Part shown: in pieces, positions 24,556-32,600 of the stretch | Layout of the letters: each line of letters begins with the position of its first letter | How positions within the stretch are numbered: position 1 is the stretch's first letter | NCBI RefSeq assembly: GCF_023571765.1 | Contig: NZ_JAMJXC010000011.1 | Span: forward strand, 1-64,000 | DNA from: Xanthobacter aminoxidans | GTDB taxonomy: Bacteria > Pseudomonadota > Alphaproteobacteria > Rhizobiales > Xanthobacteraceae | Length of the DNA: 64,000 bases | Direction of reading: 5' to 3' | The notes under the pieces: model-generated | Seen by the model: the letters and a program-made list of their open reading frames with translations, nothing else | The model's database searches: none | What the model was told of the DNA's origin: nothing | Translations under genes and position numbers: made by a program

Positions 24556-26376
24556 ATGGTCGCGAACACGCCCCGCTCCCCCCTCTCCCCCCTCCGCCAC
24601 GCGCTCGCCGTGCTGGCGCTGGCCGTGTTGTCGGCCACTGGCGGCGTCCCCGCGCTGGCGCAGGGCCGCATCCTGAAGGCGGACGAGGCCTTCACCGTCT
24701 CGGCGACACGGGGGGCGGACGGCACCCTCTCCCTGAGCTGGCGCATCGCGCCGGGCACCTATCTCTATCGCGAGAGCCTGAAGGCCGGGATGGAGGGCGC
24801 CGCCGTGCCCCTCGCCTTGCCGCCGGGCGAGGAGAAGGATGATCCGAATTTCGGGCCGGTGGAGATCTATCACCGGTCCGTCGCCGCGCAGGCCACCGGC
24901 CTGCCGGCGACGGGGGCGCTGGACATCTCCTTCCAGGGCTGCGCCGAGCAGGGGGTCTGCTACCCCGCCGTGACACGGCGGGTGGATCTGGCGACGCTCG
25001 CCATCACCGCCGCTCCTCCGCGCGCCGAAGCCGCGCCCGTGGAGCAACCGGCCTCCCCGGCCGCAGCGCCCGAGGCCCCGGCGCCCGAGGCCCCAGCGCA
25101 GCCCGGCGCCATGGATGCGCTGTTCCACAGGGGCCTGCTGCCCCTGCTCGGCGCCTTCTTCGGCCTCGGCCTGCTGCTCGCCTTCACACCCTGCGTCTTC
25201 CCCATGCTGCCGATCCTCTCCGGCATCCTCGCCGGGGGCGGAAGGAAGCCGACACCGACCCGCGGCCTCGCATTGTCCGGGGCCTATGGTCTTGCCATGG
25301 CCGCCGCCTATGGCGTGCTCGGCATGGGCGCAGCCTGGACCGGCGCGAACCTTCAGGCGGCGTTGCAGACGCCATGGGCCATCGGCCTGATGACCGCCGT
25401 GTTCGTCGGGCTGGCCGGCGCCATGTTCGGCCTTTTCAATCTCGCCGTCCCCTCCGCGCTGGCGGCGCGGCTGCCATCGGGCGGGCGCGGCTCCGTCGCG
25501 GGCGCGGCCGGGCTGGGCTTCGCCTCCGCGCTGGTGGTGGGGCCGTGCGTGACGCCGCCGCTCGCCGCCGCCATGCTCTATGCGGCGCAGACGGGCGATG
25601 CCGCGCGCGGCGCCTCCGCCTTGTTCATGCTCGGCCTCGGCATGGCGGCGCCGCTGGTGGCGGTGGGCGCGTTCGGCGCGCAGATCCTGCCCCGCTCGGG
25701 ACGCTGGCTTGTCGCCATCAAGCAGAGCTGCGGCGTGCTCTTCCTCGCCATCGCCGTCTGGCTCGCGGCGCGCGTGCTGCCCGATGCCGCCGGCCTTGCC
25801 CTCTACGGCCTGCTCGCCATCGGCCTCGGTGTGTTCGCCGGCGGCTTCGATGCGCTGGCCTGCGACGCCGATGCCGGTCGCCGGATCGGCAAGACGGCAG
25901 GCATCGCCGCCGTGGCGTGCGGGCTCTTGCTGTTGGTCGGCGCGGCCGGCGGGGCCAATGATCCCCTGCGGCCCCTCGCCTTCCTCGCCGCACCGGTCCG
26001 TCCGGCCACTGCGGAGGCACGGGAGGTGCGGGTGTCGTCCCCCGCGGCGTTGACGCAGGCGCTCGCCGCCGCCGGTCAGGACGGCCGCCCCACCCTCGTC
26101 TCCTTCACCGCCGACTGGTGCACGGTCTGCAAGTCCAACGAGGCGGCGATGGCGGAGCCGGCCGCCGCCGCGCGCCTGTCGAGGCTCGATCGCATCGCCG
26201 TCGACGTGACCCGGTATGGCGACGGCGCGCAGGCCCTCATGGGCCGCTACGCGGTGATCGGCCCGCCGACCCTGTTCCTCCTCGATCCCACCGGCCGCGA
26301 GGTGCCGGGCTCGCGCCGCGTGGGCGCGCTCACCCTCGCCGACATCGACCGCCTCGCCCTTGAGGCAGGGCTCTGA
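24556..26376 (+). CDS. dsbD: DsbD, transmembrane thiol:disulfide interchange protein, 606 aa
   Basis: All three DsbD parts are present: a signal peptide ending ALA, an N-terminal periplasmic domain with the CAEQGVC pair, an eight-helix core with FTPCVFPMLPIL and VGPCVTPPLAAA, and a C-terminal thioredoxin domain with ADWCTVCK. It moves electrons from cytoplasmic thioredoxin to periplasmic substrates. The start at 24556 has GAGGGAG. It heads an operon with a DsbA-like gene and an L,D-transpeptidase, and adds to the separate SoxV system. Confidence 0.93.
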   Translation: MVANTPRSPLSPLRHALAVLALAVLSATGGVPALAQGRILKADEAFTVSATRGADGTLSLSWRIAPGTYLYRESLKAGMEGAAVPLALPPGEEKDDPNFGPVEIYHRSVAAQATGLPATGALDISFQGCAEQGVCYPAVTRRVDLATLAITAAPPRAEAAPVEQPASPAAAPEAPAPEAPAQPGAMDALFHRGLLPLLGAFFGLGLLLAFTPCVFPMLPILSGILAGGGRKPTPTRGLALSGAYGLAMAAAYGVLGMGAAWTGANLQAALQTPWAIGLMTAVFVGLAGAMFGLFNLAVPSALAARLPSGGRGSVAGAAGLGFASALVVGPCVTPPLAAAMLYAAQTGDAARGASALFMLGLGMAAPLVAVGAFGAQILPRSGRWLVAIKQSCGVLFLAIAVWLAARVLPDAAGLALYGLLAIGLGVFAGGFDALACDADAGRRIGKTAGIAAVACGLLLLVGAAGGANDPLRPLAFLAAPVRPATAEAREVRVSSPAALTQALAAAGQDGRPTLVSFTADWCTVCKSNEAAMAEPAAAARLSRLDRIAVDVTRYGDGAQALMGRYAVIGPPTLFLLDPTGREVPGSRRVGALTLADIDRLALEAGL

Positions 26377-26398
26377 CCCCATGACCGAAGGACACCCC

Positions 26399-27028
26399 AT
26401 GCAACGCAGGGACTTCATCCGCATCGCCGCGCTCGCGCCCCTGATGCCGGCCGTGCTGACGGCAGCAGGCACCGCATGGGCGGAAGGCGTGGACGTCAAC
26501 GCCATCCTGCGCGACCCGGCCGCGCCGACGTTCGGCAATGCGGAGGGCGATGTCACCATCGTCGCCTTCCTCGACTACAACTGCCCCTTCTGCAAGAAAT
26601 CGGCGCCGGACCTCGCCCGCGTGGTGAAGGAGGACGGGCACATCCGCCTCGTCTACAAGGATTGGCCGGTGCTCACCGAGGCTTCGGTCTACGGCGCGCA
26701 GCTGGCGCTGGCGGCCACCTATCAGGACCGCTACGAGAGCGTCCACAATGCGCTGATGGCCATCCCCGGCCGCCGCATCGACGAGCCGACCATGCTGAAG
26801 GCGGTGGCCGGTTCGGGCGTCGACCTCGACCGGCTGATGGCGGATCTCAAAGCCCACATCGCCGACATCGGCGCGCTCCTGAAGCGCAACGCCGCGCAGG
26901 CGGATTCCCTCGGCCTCAGCGGCACGCCCACCTATCTGGTCGGCCCCCTGCTCGCCTCCACCCTTGACTACTCAAGCTTCAAGCGCGCCGTGGCCGAAGC
27001 CCGCCGCCGCCAGACCGCAGGGGAGTGA
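26399..27028 (+). CDS. DsbA/DsbG-family periplasmic thiol oxidoreductase, 209 aa
   Basis: The ATG at 26399 with GAAGGA gives a signal with a Tat-like start (MQRRDFIRIAALAPL) cut near AWA. The thioredoxin-fold domain with helical insert has CPFC in FLDYNCPFCKKSAPDL and the cis-proline loop GLSGTPTYLVG. This is the DSBA-like subfamily often called thioredoxin_4 or ScsC-like. Being behind dsbD, it is probably kept reduced and acts as isomerase/reductase. An ATG at 26381 is a weaker start option. Confidence 0.9.
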   Translation: MQRRDFIRIAALAPLMPAVLTAAGTAWAEGVDVNAILRDPAAPTFGNAEGDVTIVAFLDYNCPFCKKSAPDLARVVKEDGHIRLVYKDWPVLTEASVYGAQLALAATYQDRYESVHNALMAIPGRRIDEPTMLKAVAGSGVDLDRLMADLKAHIADIGALLKRNAAQADSLGLSGTPTYLVGPLLASTLDYSSFKRAVAEARRRQTAGE

Positions 27029-27035
27029 GCCGGCC

Positions 27036-27713
27036 TTGGATTCCCTTCCCGCGTCCCCCCTGCTGTCCCGTCGCGGTCTCTTCACCACCCTCGTCCTGCC
27101 GCTGGCCCTCGGGGCCTGCGTGACCACACAGGACGAGATGCCGGTGAAGGCACCGCGCGTCGCCCCGGCTGATGCCGCGCGCTATGGCGCGCTGGAGGAC
27201 GGCGGCTTCCGCATTCCCGCCGCCGATCCCGACGACATCAAGCCGCGCAACGTCCGCCAGCTGGTGAACAACCCCACCGGACAGGAGCCGGGCACGCTGG
27301 TGGTCGATCCGAAAAACCGCTTCCTCTACCTCGTGCAGGAGAACGGCAAGGCGCTGCGCTATGGCGTGGGTGTGGGCCGCGAAGGGCTCGAATTCTCCGG
27401 CACGGCGAACGTGGGCAACAAGCGCGAATGGCCGAGCTGGCGGCCCACCGACGCCATGATCGCGCGCGAGCCCGCCAAGTATCGGCCCTGGGCCGGCGGC
27501 ATGGCCGGGGGCGAGACCAATCCCCTCGGCGCCCGTGCGCTGTATCTCTTCAAGGACGGCAGGGACACGCTCTACCGCATCCACGGCACCAACGAGCCCT
27601 GGACCATCGGCGAGGCGGTCTCCTCCGGCTGCATCCGCATGATGAACCAGGACGTGATCGACCTGTACCGCCGCGTGCCCAACGGCACGAAGGTGGTGGT
27701 GCTTCCCGTCTGA
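27036..27713 (+). CDS. L,D-transpeptidase (YkuD) lipoprotein, 225 aa
   Basis: The catalytic motif is intact: RIHGTNEPWTIGEAVSSG followed by CIRMMNQDV, with the nucleophilic cysteine after SSG. These enzymes cross-link peptidoglycan or attach proteins to it. A lipobox (LALGAC) follows an N-terminal hydrophobic stretch. The TTG at 27036, eight bases after the dsbA-like stop with GGGGAG upstream, is the preferred start; an ATG at 26964 would overlap that gene by 65 bases. The catalytic cysteine needs a reduced state, which may explain the link with dsbD. Confidence 0.88.
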   Translation: MDSLPASPLLSRRGLFTTLVLPLALGACVTTQDEMPVKAPRVAPADAARYGALEDGGFRIPAADPDDIKPRNVRQLVNNPTGQEPGTLVVDPKNRFLYLVQENGKALRYGVGVGREGLEFSGTANVGNKREWPSWRPTDAMIAREPAKYRPWAGGMAGGETNPLGARALYLFKDGRDTLYRIHGTNEPWTIGEAVSSGCIRMMNQDVIDLYRRVPNGTKVVVLPV

Positions 27714-27720
27714 GTTCTCC

Positions 27721-27790
27721 AAGCCCGCGCGGCGTTTGAGCGAGGGCAACGCAAAGAAGCCCGCGCGGCGTTTGAGCGTAGGCAACGCAA
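27721..27790. repeat. Two direct copies of a 34-bp sequence after the L,D-transpeptidase gene
   Basis: 27721-27754 and 27757-27790 are the same 34-base unit (AAGCCCGCGCGGCGTTTGAG and 14 more) with two mismatches and a 36-base period. It starts eight bases after the stop. Tandem placement in non-coding DNA suggests a dispersed repeat family or slippage duplication. Confidence 0.85.
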
Positions 27791-27832
27791 CACCCTTTCC
27801 ACCCGTCCAATGTCCCGCGACGGGGGGATGCG

Positions 27833-27866
27833 CGAGCGCCCGGACCCTGCACGGTCCGGGCGCTCG
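27833..27866. terminator. 14-bp perfect hairpin between convergent genes
   Basis: The stem CGAGCGCCCGGACC/GGTCCGGGCGCTCG with loop CTGCAC lies between the L,D-transpeptidase end (27713) and the cytochrome gene end (27880). TTGTTTC follows on the plus strand. It likely ends rightward transcripts and stabilises the leftward mRNA end. Confidence 0.75.
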
Positions 27867-27879
27867 TTGTTTCAAGGGG

Positions 27880-29982
27880 TCAGTAGCGGGCGTCCGCCGG
27901 CTTCTTGTCCTTCGGCCAGTCGTTCACCTTGGGGGCGAAGTCCGGCCGCGGCATGTGGCTGAAGTATTCGGCCACATCCACCGCCTCCTGATCGGTGAGG
28001 CCGCCCTGGCCCAGCGGGAAGCCGCCGTGGAAGCCGATGGGCATGTTGCGCTTCACGAACGCCGCTGCCGTGTACGTGCGCGCCATGCCCGCGCCGATGT
28101 TGAAGGACTGGTCGCCCCAGAGCGGGGGATAGACGAAGGCGCCGGCGGCGTCCTTGATGCCCTCGCCGTTGCCGCCGTGGCAGACGGCGCACTGGGCGGC
28201 GTAGACCTTGGCGCCGTTCTCGGTGTCCGGCTTGATCTGCTGGCTGATCTTGCCGACGCCGCGGCCCTCCACCTTGTCCTCGGGCTTGGTCTCCCGCTTC
28301 ATCCAGTCGAAATAGGCGACCATGGCCTTCATGTCGTCGCCGTCCTTGGCGAGCGGCTTGCCGTTCATGGAGCGCAGGAAGCAGCCGTTGATGCGGTCCT
28401 CCAGCGTGATCTCCCGTCCGGCCCGCGGCGCATAGCTGGGGAAGAAGGCGGAGACGCCCACATAGGGCGAGCCGTCGGCCACCGTGCCGGCATTGAGGTG
28501 GCAGCTGGAGCAGTTCAGCACGTTGCCGACATTCTTCGGCAGCAACGTGTGCGTCTCGGTGTTGAGGCGCATGCCGCGCACCAGCTGGGTGGCGTTGGGC
28601 TCATTGAGCACGTCGGCGATGCGCGGCGTGTCGAAAGGCCGGGTGTCCACCTTCGGGTCGAGCGTTGCGCGCGCCGCCTTCACCGCGCCGGCCGTCACCG
28701 GCGCTGCCCCGCCGCCCCAGCTGGCGCGGACGAAGGAGAGGATGTCGGCGATCTCGTCGTCCCCCAGCCGGGCGAAGCCGGGCATGGTGAAGACGCGGGC
28801 ATGGGCCTGCGTCTGCGCCGTCGCCCAGCCGGTCAGGGTGATGTGGACGAGCGTCGAGGGGTCCTTGGCCGCGACGGTCGGATTGCCGGCAAGCGGCGGG
28901 AACACCTTGGCGACGCCGGCGCCGTTGAGGCGATGGCAATCGGCGCAGAACTGGGCATAGGCGAGCCCGCCCCGGCTGGTGAACATGGCGGCGGGAACCG
29001 CCGAGGCCATGCCCGTGTCCGGCGTCGCCGGGCGCGGGGCGCGCGGCTGGTCGGTGGGCAGACCGCCGAGATAGGTGGCGATGGCCACGAGATCAGCGTC
29101 GGTGAAGTTCTGGGTGGAGTTGTGGATCACCTCGGTCATGGAGCCGGAGACGGTGCCGAAGCGGTTCTGGCCGGTCTTCAGCAACTCGACCGTGTCATCC
29201 ACGTCGCCGAGGCCGCGCAGATTGACCGCGTTCCACTCCTCCACCTTGGAGCCGGAGAGGAACTTGTCGCCGCCGCCACCCGTATCGCCCATGGCGAGCT
29301 CCTGGAAGCCAATGCCCCGCGGCGTGTGGCAGGCGCCGCAATGGCCGAGGCCCTGCACCAGATAGGCGCCGCGGTTCCACACCTCACCCTTGCCCGCGTC
29401 GGCGACGAAGGGGTGGCTGTCGAGGAACATCTGGTTCCAGAACGCCAGCGTCCAGCGCTGGTTGAAGGGGAAGCCGATGCCGGACGGCCTGTTGAGGCTG
29501 TCCACCGGGGTCACGCCCTTCATGAGGTAGACGTAGAGCGCATACATGTCGTCCGGCGACATCTTCGCGTAGGACGGGTACGGCATGGCCGGGTACATGT
29601 GGGTGCCGTCGGCGGTCACGCCCTTGCGCATGGCGCGGTCGAAGGCACCGAAGCTGTAGCGGCCGATGCCGGTCTTGGGATCGGGCGTGATGTTGGTGGA
29701 ATAGAGCATGCCGAACGGCGTCTCCAGCCCGCGCCCGCCGGCCATGGGCTTGCCGTCCGCCGTGGTGTGGCAGGCGACGCAGTCGCCCAGCTCTGCGATG
29801 TACTTGCCGCGCGCGACCAGCTCCGCGTCCGCCACCTGCGGCAGCGCGCGGCCGCCATCCTCAATGCGCGGCGGGGTGACGACCCACCAGAACACGGCCG
29901 CGCCAACCACCGCGACGCCGGCTGCGGCCGCCGCGATTTTCTTCAATCGCGGCCTGCGCCGGATTGTCCCTTCGTCGTTCAT
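27880..29982 (-). CDS. Five-heme cytochrome: triheme dehydrogenase-type cytochrome fused to a TsdA-like thiosulfate dehydrogenase, 700 aa
   Basis: Start at 29982 with AGGAGGT. Residues ~16-37 form an N-terminal membrane anchor. Residues 55-430 resemble the triheme cytochrome subunit of membrane alcohol/gluconate dehydrogenases, with CVACH (68-72), CGACH (215-219) and CADCH (346-350). Residues ~450-700 match TsdA: CSSCH (491-495), RINGCFLRSMNGKPL with Cys534, CAVCH (598-602), PPLWGDQSFNIGAGMARTY and NMPIG. Cys534 fits the heme-1 axial cysteine; Met647, 45 residues after His602, fits a heme-2 ligand. TsdA oxidises thiosulfate to tetrathionate or the reverse. The fused module could wire it to the quinone pool or oxidases. 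Divergent from trxC. Confidence 0.85.
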   Translation of the reverse strand: MNDEGTIRRRPRLKKIAAAAAGVAVVGAAVFWWVVTPPRIEDGGRALPQVADAELVARGKYIAELGDCVACHTTADGKPMAGGRGLETPFGMLYSTNITPDPKTGIGRYSFGAFDRAMRKGVTADGTHMYPAMPYPSYAKMSPDDMYALYVYLMKGVTPVDSLNRPSGIGFPFNQRWTLAFWNQMFLDSHPFVADAGKGEVWNRGAYLVQGLGHCGACHTPRGIGFQELAMGDTGGGGDKFLSGSKVEEWNAVNLRGLGDVDDTVELLKTGQNRFGTVSGSMTEVIHNSTQNFTDADLVAIATYLGGLPTDQPRAPRPATPDTGMASAVPAAMFTSRGGLAYAQFCADCHRLNGAGVAKVFPPLAGNPTVAAKDPSTLVHITLTGWATAQTQAHARVFTMPGFARLGDDEIADILSFVRASWGGGAAPVTAGAVKAARATLDPKVDTRPFDTPRIADVLNEPNATQLVRGMRLNTETHTLLPKNVGNVLNCSSCHLNAGTVADGSPYVGVSAFFPSYAPRAGREITLEDRINGCFLRSMNGKPLAKDGDDMKAMVAYFDWMKRETKPEDKVEGRGVGKISQQIKPDTENGAKVYAAQCAVCHGGNGEGIKDAAGAFVYPPLWGDQSFNIGAGMARTYTAAAFVKRNMPIGFHGGFPLGQGGLTDQEAVDVAEYFSHMPRPDFAPKVNDWPKDKKPADARY

Positions 29983-30259
29983 GGAACGACCTCCTGTCAT
30001 GGCCGGCGCCCCGAACGCGCGCACGAACCCCTCCGGAGAAACGGCATCCCGTCCCTCCGGCGATTCGCGGCTGCTTTCGCACCGCCTTCCAAGTCCCGCG
30101 CGACGACACTACAGCCGCACCGCAACAGGGCATTGACGCACCGCAACTGTGAAATTCCCGCCCTTGCCTTGCGGCGCCGCCACGGCCGCCTATCTGGACG
30201 GGAGAAAGGAGCGGCCGCAGGCGAACCGGATCCGGCGCCCGGCGGCCGTCATCGACATC

Positions 30260-30706
30260 ATGTCCGACAAGATCATCATCCCCTGCCCCCATTGCGGGCA
30301 GCTGAACCGCCTGCCCGCCGAGCGGCGCGGCGGCGGACGGTGCGGTTCGTGCGGGCAGGCCCTGTTCACGGGCCATCCCGTGGCGCTCACCACGGCGGCG
30401 TTCGACCGGCAGATCGGCTCGGACGACCTGCCGGTGCTGGTGGACTTCTGGGCCGGCTGGTGCGGCCCCTGCCGCGCCATGGCGCCGGCATTCGAGGCCG
30501 CCGCAGCGGCGCTGGAGCCCCGCGTGCGGCTGGCCAAGGTGGACACGGAGGCCGAACCGCAGCTTGCCGCCCGCTTCCAGATCCGCTCGATCCCGACGCT
30601 GATCCTGTTCCGCGGCGGCCGGGAAATCGCCCGCCAGAGCGGTGCCCTCTCCGGCGGGCAGATCCGCGCCTTCGTGGAGCAGCACGCCGTCAGCACGGCA
30701 CGCTGA
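30260..30706 (+). CDS. trxC: Thioredoxin 2 (zinc-binding), 148 aa
   Basis: The N-terminus carries two CxxC pairs, CPHC and CGSC, which bind zinc in TrxC. The thioredoxin domain follows with FWAGWCGPCRAMAP as active site and the SIPTLILFRGG cis-proline strand. It is a cytoplasmic reductase usually tied to oxidative stress. The ATG at 30260 (MSDKIIIPCPHCG) matches the family start although its ribosome site is weak. It is divergent from the TsdA fusion across 277 bases in which I see no clear site. Confidence 0.93.
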   Translation: MSDKIIIPCPHCGQLNRLPAERRGGGRCGSCGQALFTGHPVALTTAAFDRQIGSDDLPVLVDFWAGWCGPCRAMAPAFEAAAAALEPRVRLAKVDTEAEPQLAARFQIRSIPTLILFRGGREIARQSGALSGGQIRAFVEQHAVSTAR

Positions 30707-30740
30707 GCCACGGCGGAGCCCGCGCGCGATCGAACCGCGC

Positions 30741-31658
30741 TCAGTGGCAGGTTCCGGCCTGATCGCTGGCGGCCGACCGCGCCACACGAACGATGGCCTC
30801 CACCACCACGCGGTGGAGGCTCGCCGGCACATGGTGGCCCATGCCGTCGACCAGCAGGAATTCAGCGCTAGGGATCGAAGCCGCGGTGTCGGCGCCGCAG
30901 GCCGGCGGGATCAGGGGATCGCACGCGCCGTGGATGACCAGCGCGGGCACGGCGATGGTCGCGAGCCGGGCGCGGCGGTCCCCCGCCACGGCCATGGCGG
31001 CGAGCTGCCGGCCCGCGCCGCCGGGATCATGGGCGCGGCGCGCCTCCTCCAGCACAAGGCGGCCATGCGCGCCTTCGTCCGCCGGATGCGCCGGACCGGC
31101 GATGCGGCGGGCGAAGGCGAGGCTGTGGGCCAGAAAGCCGGCTTCGTCGCGGGCCGGATCGGGCGCGGGGCGCATCATCATGGCCAGAACGTCCGGCTCG
31201 GCCTGGGGCAGCGCCGGATTGCCGGTGCCCGACATGATCGAGGTGAGGGACAGCACCCGTCCGGGGTGCTCGCTCGCCATGATCTGCGCGATCATACCGC
31301 CCATGGACTGGCCGACCACATGCGCCCGCGGAATGGCCAGGGCATCGAGCAGGCCCACCGCGTCGGCCGCCATGTCGGCGAGGGTATAGGGAACCTCCGG
31401 CCGCCGCCCGGCCATCAGCGCGGCGACGAGGGCGCCGAGGTCCGGCGGCGTGTGCTGGCCGAGATGGGTCGAGCCGCCGGCATCGCGATTGTCGAAGCGG
31501 ATCACACGAAAGCCGTGCCCCGCGAGGGCGGCGCAGAACGGCTCGGCCCAGCGGATCCTCTGAACGCCGAGACCGGCGACCAGCAGGATCGCCTCGCCAT
31601 CCTGCGGGCCGAAGCTGTCGAAGGCGATGTCGAGACCGTTGGCTTTCACGAGGGGCAT
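30741..31658 (-). CDS. Alpha/beta hydrolase, 305 aa
   Basis: A classical alpha/beta-hydrolase fold: oxyanion region LLVAGLGVQRIRW, FDNRDAGGST, nucleophile elbow VGQSMGGMIAQ, acid HGACDPLIP and histidine GMGHHVP. Esterase, lactonase and RdmC/aclacinomycin methylesterase-type enzymes look like this; the substrate is unknown. The family-typical start MPLVKANGLDI is the ATG at 31658; an ATG at 31685 would add nine residues. It lies downstream of the TetR gene on the same strand, separated by a direct repeat. Confidence 0.88.
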   Translation of the reverse strand: MPLVKANGLDIAFDSFGPQDGEAILLVAGLGVQRIRWAEPFCAALAGHGFRVIRFDNRDAGGSTHLGQHTPPDLGALVAALMAGRRPEVPYTLADMAADAVGLLDALAIPRAHVVGQSMGGMIAQIMASEHPGRVLSLTSIMSGTGNPALPQAEPDVLAMMMRPAPDPARDEAGFLAHSLAFARRIAGPAHPADEGAHGRLVLEEARRAHDPGGAGRQLAAMAVAGDRRARLATIAVPALVIHGACDPLIPPACGADTAASIPSAEFLLVDGMGHHVPASLHRVVVEAIVRVARSAASDQAGTCH

Positions 31659-31688
31659 GGCGACGTCCGGAAGAGGGCCCACCATTAA

Positions 31689-31731
31689 TACCCGGACAAA
31701 ATTATAGTCAATATTACCCGGATCAAATTTT
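31689..31731. promoter_or_regulatory. AT-rich direct repeat between tetR and the hydrolase gene
   Basis: TACCCGGACAAAATT (31689-31703) and TACCCGGATCAAATTTT (31715-31731) repeat with a 26-base period; the second copy covers the tetR stop codon (31723-31725). The whole 50 bases are AT-rich. It may be a separate promoter/operator for the hydrolase. Confidence 0.5.
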
Positions 31732-32298
31732 CGGACCGGCCTGTCCCAGCACCATCGCCAGCGTATCGGCGACACTGCGCTCAAGGGTGCCGCCCGGTCC
31801 TTCCGAGAGGGCCGGCAGCTCCAGCACGTCGCGCAGGATTCCGACCCCCATCAGCAGCGCCGCCGCCAGCGCCGCACGCTGGGTGGCGTTGGTGTCGAGA
31901 TGCGCGCCCAGCGGCGTCACGAACTCCTCCATCACCGCCGTGCGCAGCACCGCCGCCGCCTTCGGGCTGGTCAGGGACCGGATCAGGATGTCCATGGGCC
32001 GGACCGTCGCGTCCGGCTCGTCCTCAGCCAGCAGATGGGCCGCCAGCATCCGGGCCGGGTCGGAACCGAGCGCGTCGAAGATCTTGTCCATCTGCACGGC
32101 GCACTTCAGCGCTTCGTGAAACAGCTGCTCCTTGGAGCCGAAGGCGCGGTGCACGTAGGCGACGTCCACGCCCGCGTCGGCGGCGATCTCGCGCAGTCCG
32201 GTCTCGTCGTAGGACTGCCGCGAGAAGCGCGCGACAGCCGCCGCCAGAATGCGCTCCCGCCCGGAGGCGGGCGCCGAGCTGTCACGGGTCTTGGTCAT
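31723..32298 (-). CDS. TetR-family repressor, 191 aa
   Basis: The N-terminal DNA-binding domain reads GRERILAAAVARFSRQSY, TGLREIAADAGVDVAYVHRAFGSKEQLF, a textbook TetR helix-turn-helix. The C-terminal ligand domain is all-helical with no known signature. The ATG at 32298 is preferred; 32313 is possible. It is divergent from a two-adaptor RND pump and a 16-base inverted repeat lies in between, so it probably represses the pump in response to an exported compound. Confidence 0.9.
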   Translation of the reverse strand: MTKTRDSSAPASGRERILAAAVARFSRQSYDETGLREIAADAGVDVAYVHRAFGSKEQLFHEALKCAVQMDKIFDALGSDPARMLAAHLLAEDEPDATVRPMDILIRSLTSPKAAAVLRTAVMEEFVTPLGAHLDTNATQRAALAAALLMGVGILRDVLELPALSEGPGGTLERSVADTLAMVLGQAGPKI

Positions 32299-32347
32299 CA
32301 CATCCGTCCTCATCCGGCCTCAAGGCGTAGGGGGTCGCGGGCATCTG

Positions 32348-32388
32348 GTCAACACCCGTTGACTTTCACCCGCGGCTCGCGCTACAGG
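32348..32388 (+). promoter_or_regulatory. Pump promoter with overlapping TetR-type operator
   Basis: GTCAAC-ACCC-GTTGAC (32348-32363) is a perfect inverted repeat. Its right arm overlaps a -35 hexamer TTGACT (32359-32364), which is 18 bases from TACAGG (32383-32388) as a -10. A repressor bound here would block the pump promoter directly. The 213-base leader to the first adaptor holds a 30-bp tandem repeat. Confidence 0.6.
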
Positions 32389-32459
32389 GATAGCAGAACC
32401 GAGGGGCGCGAGGTTCCGGAGCGGAGATTTTCATGCCTGTGCACCGGTGCGCGCCCCCC

Positions 32460-32534
32460 GGACATACGTCCCCTCGAGATGAACCCCCAGGACATCGGTC
32501 CCTTGGAGATCCGTACCCAGGACACTTGCCACCC
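32460..32534. repeat. 30-bp tandem repeat, about 2.5 copies, in the leader of the pump operon
   Basis: Units begin with GGACA at 32460, 32490 and 32520. Copies one and two share about two thirds of their bases; the third is partial. On the plus strand one frame would give a repeated PxDIxPLE decapeptide, but this frame has no good start signal and runs in from the tetR side, so coding is doubtful. Confidence 0.6.
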
Positions 32535-32600
32535 GATTGCGCCGCAGGGCGCGGCGGCGGCGCGGTGCGCCGGGTCTTGAACAGAACGGCCTGATTTCTC

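Noticed and set aside
27736-30762. Long plus-strand frame opposite the cytochrome fusion gene
   Set aside because: Histidine/arginine/valine-rich shadow frame; the minus strand carries five heme motifs.
31900-32580. Plus-strand protein spanning the tetR gene and the 30-bp repeats
   Set aside because: Mostly antisense to tetR, no ribosome site; only the repeat segment was kept as an observation.
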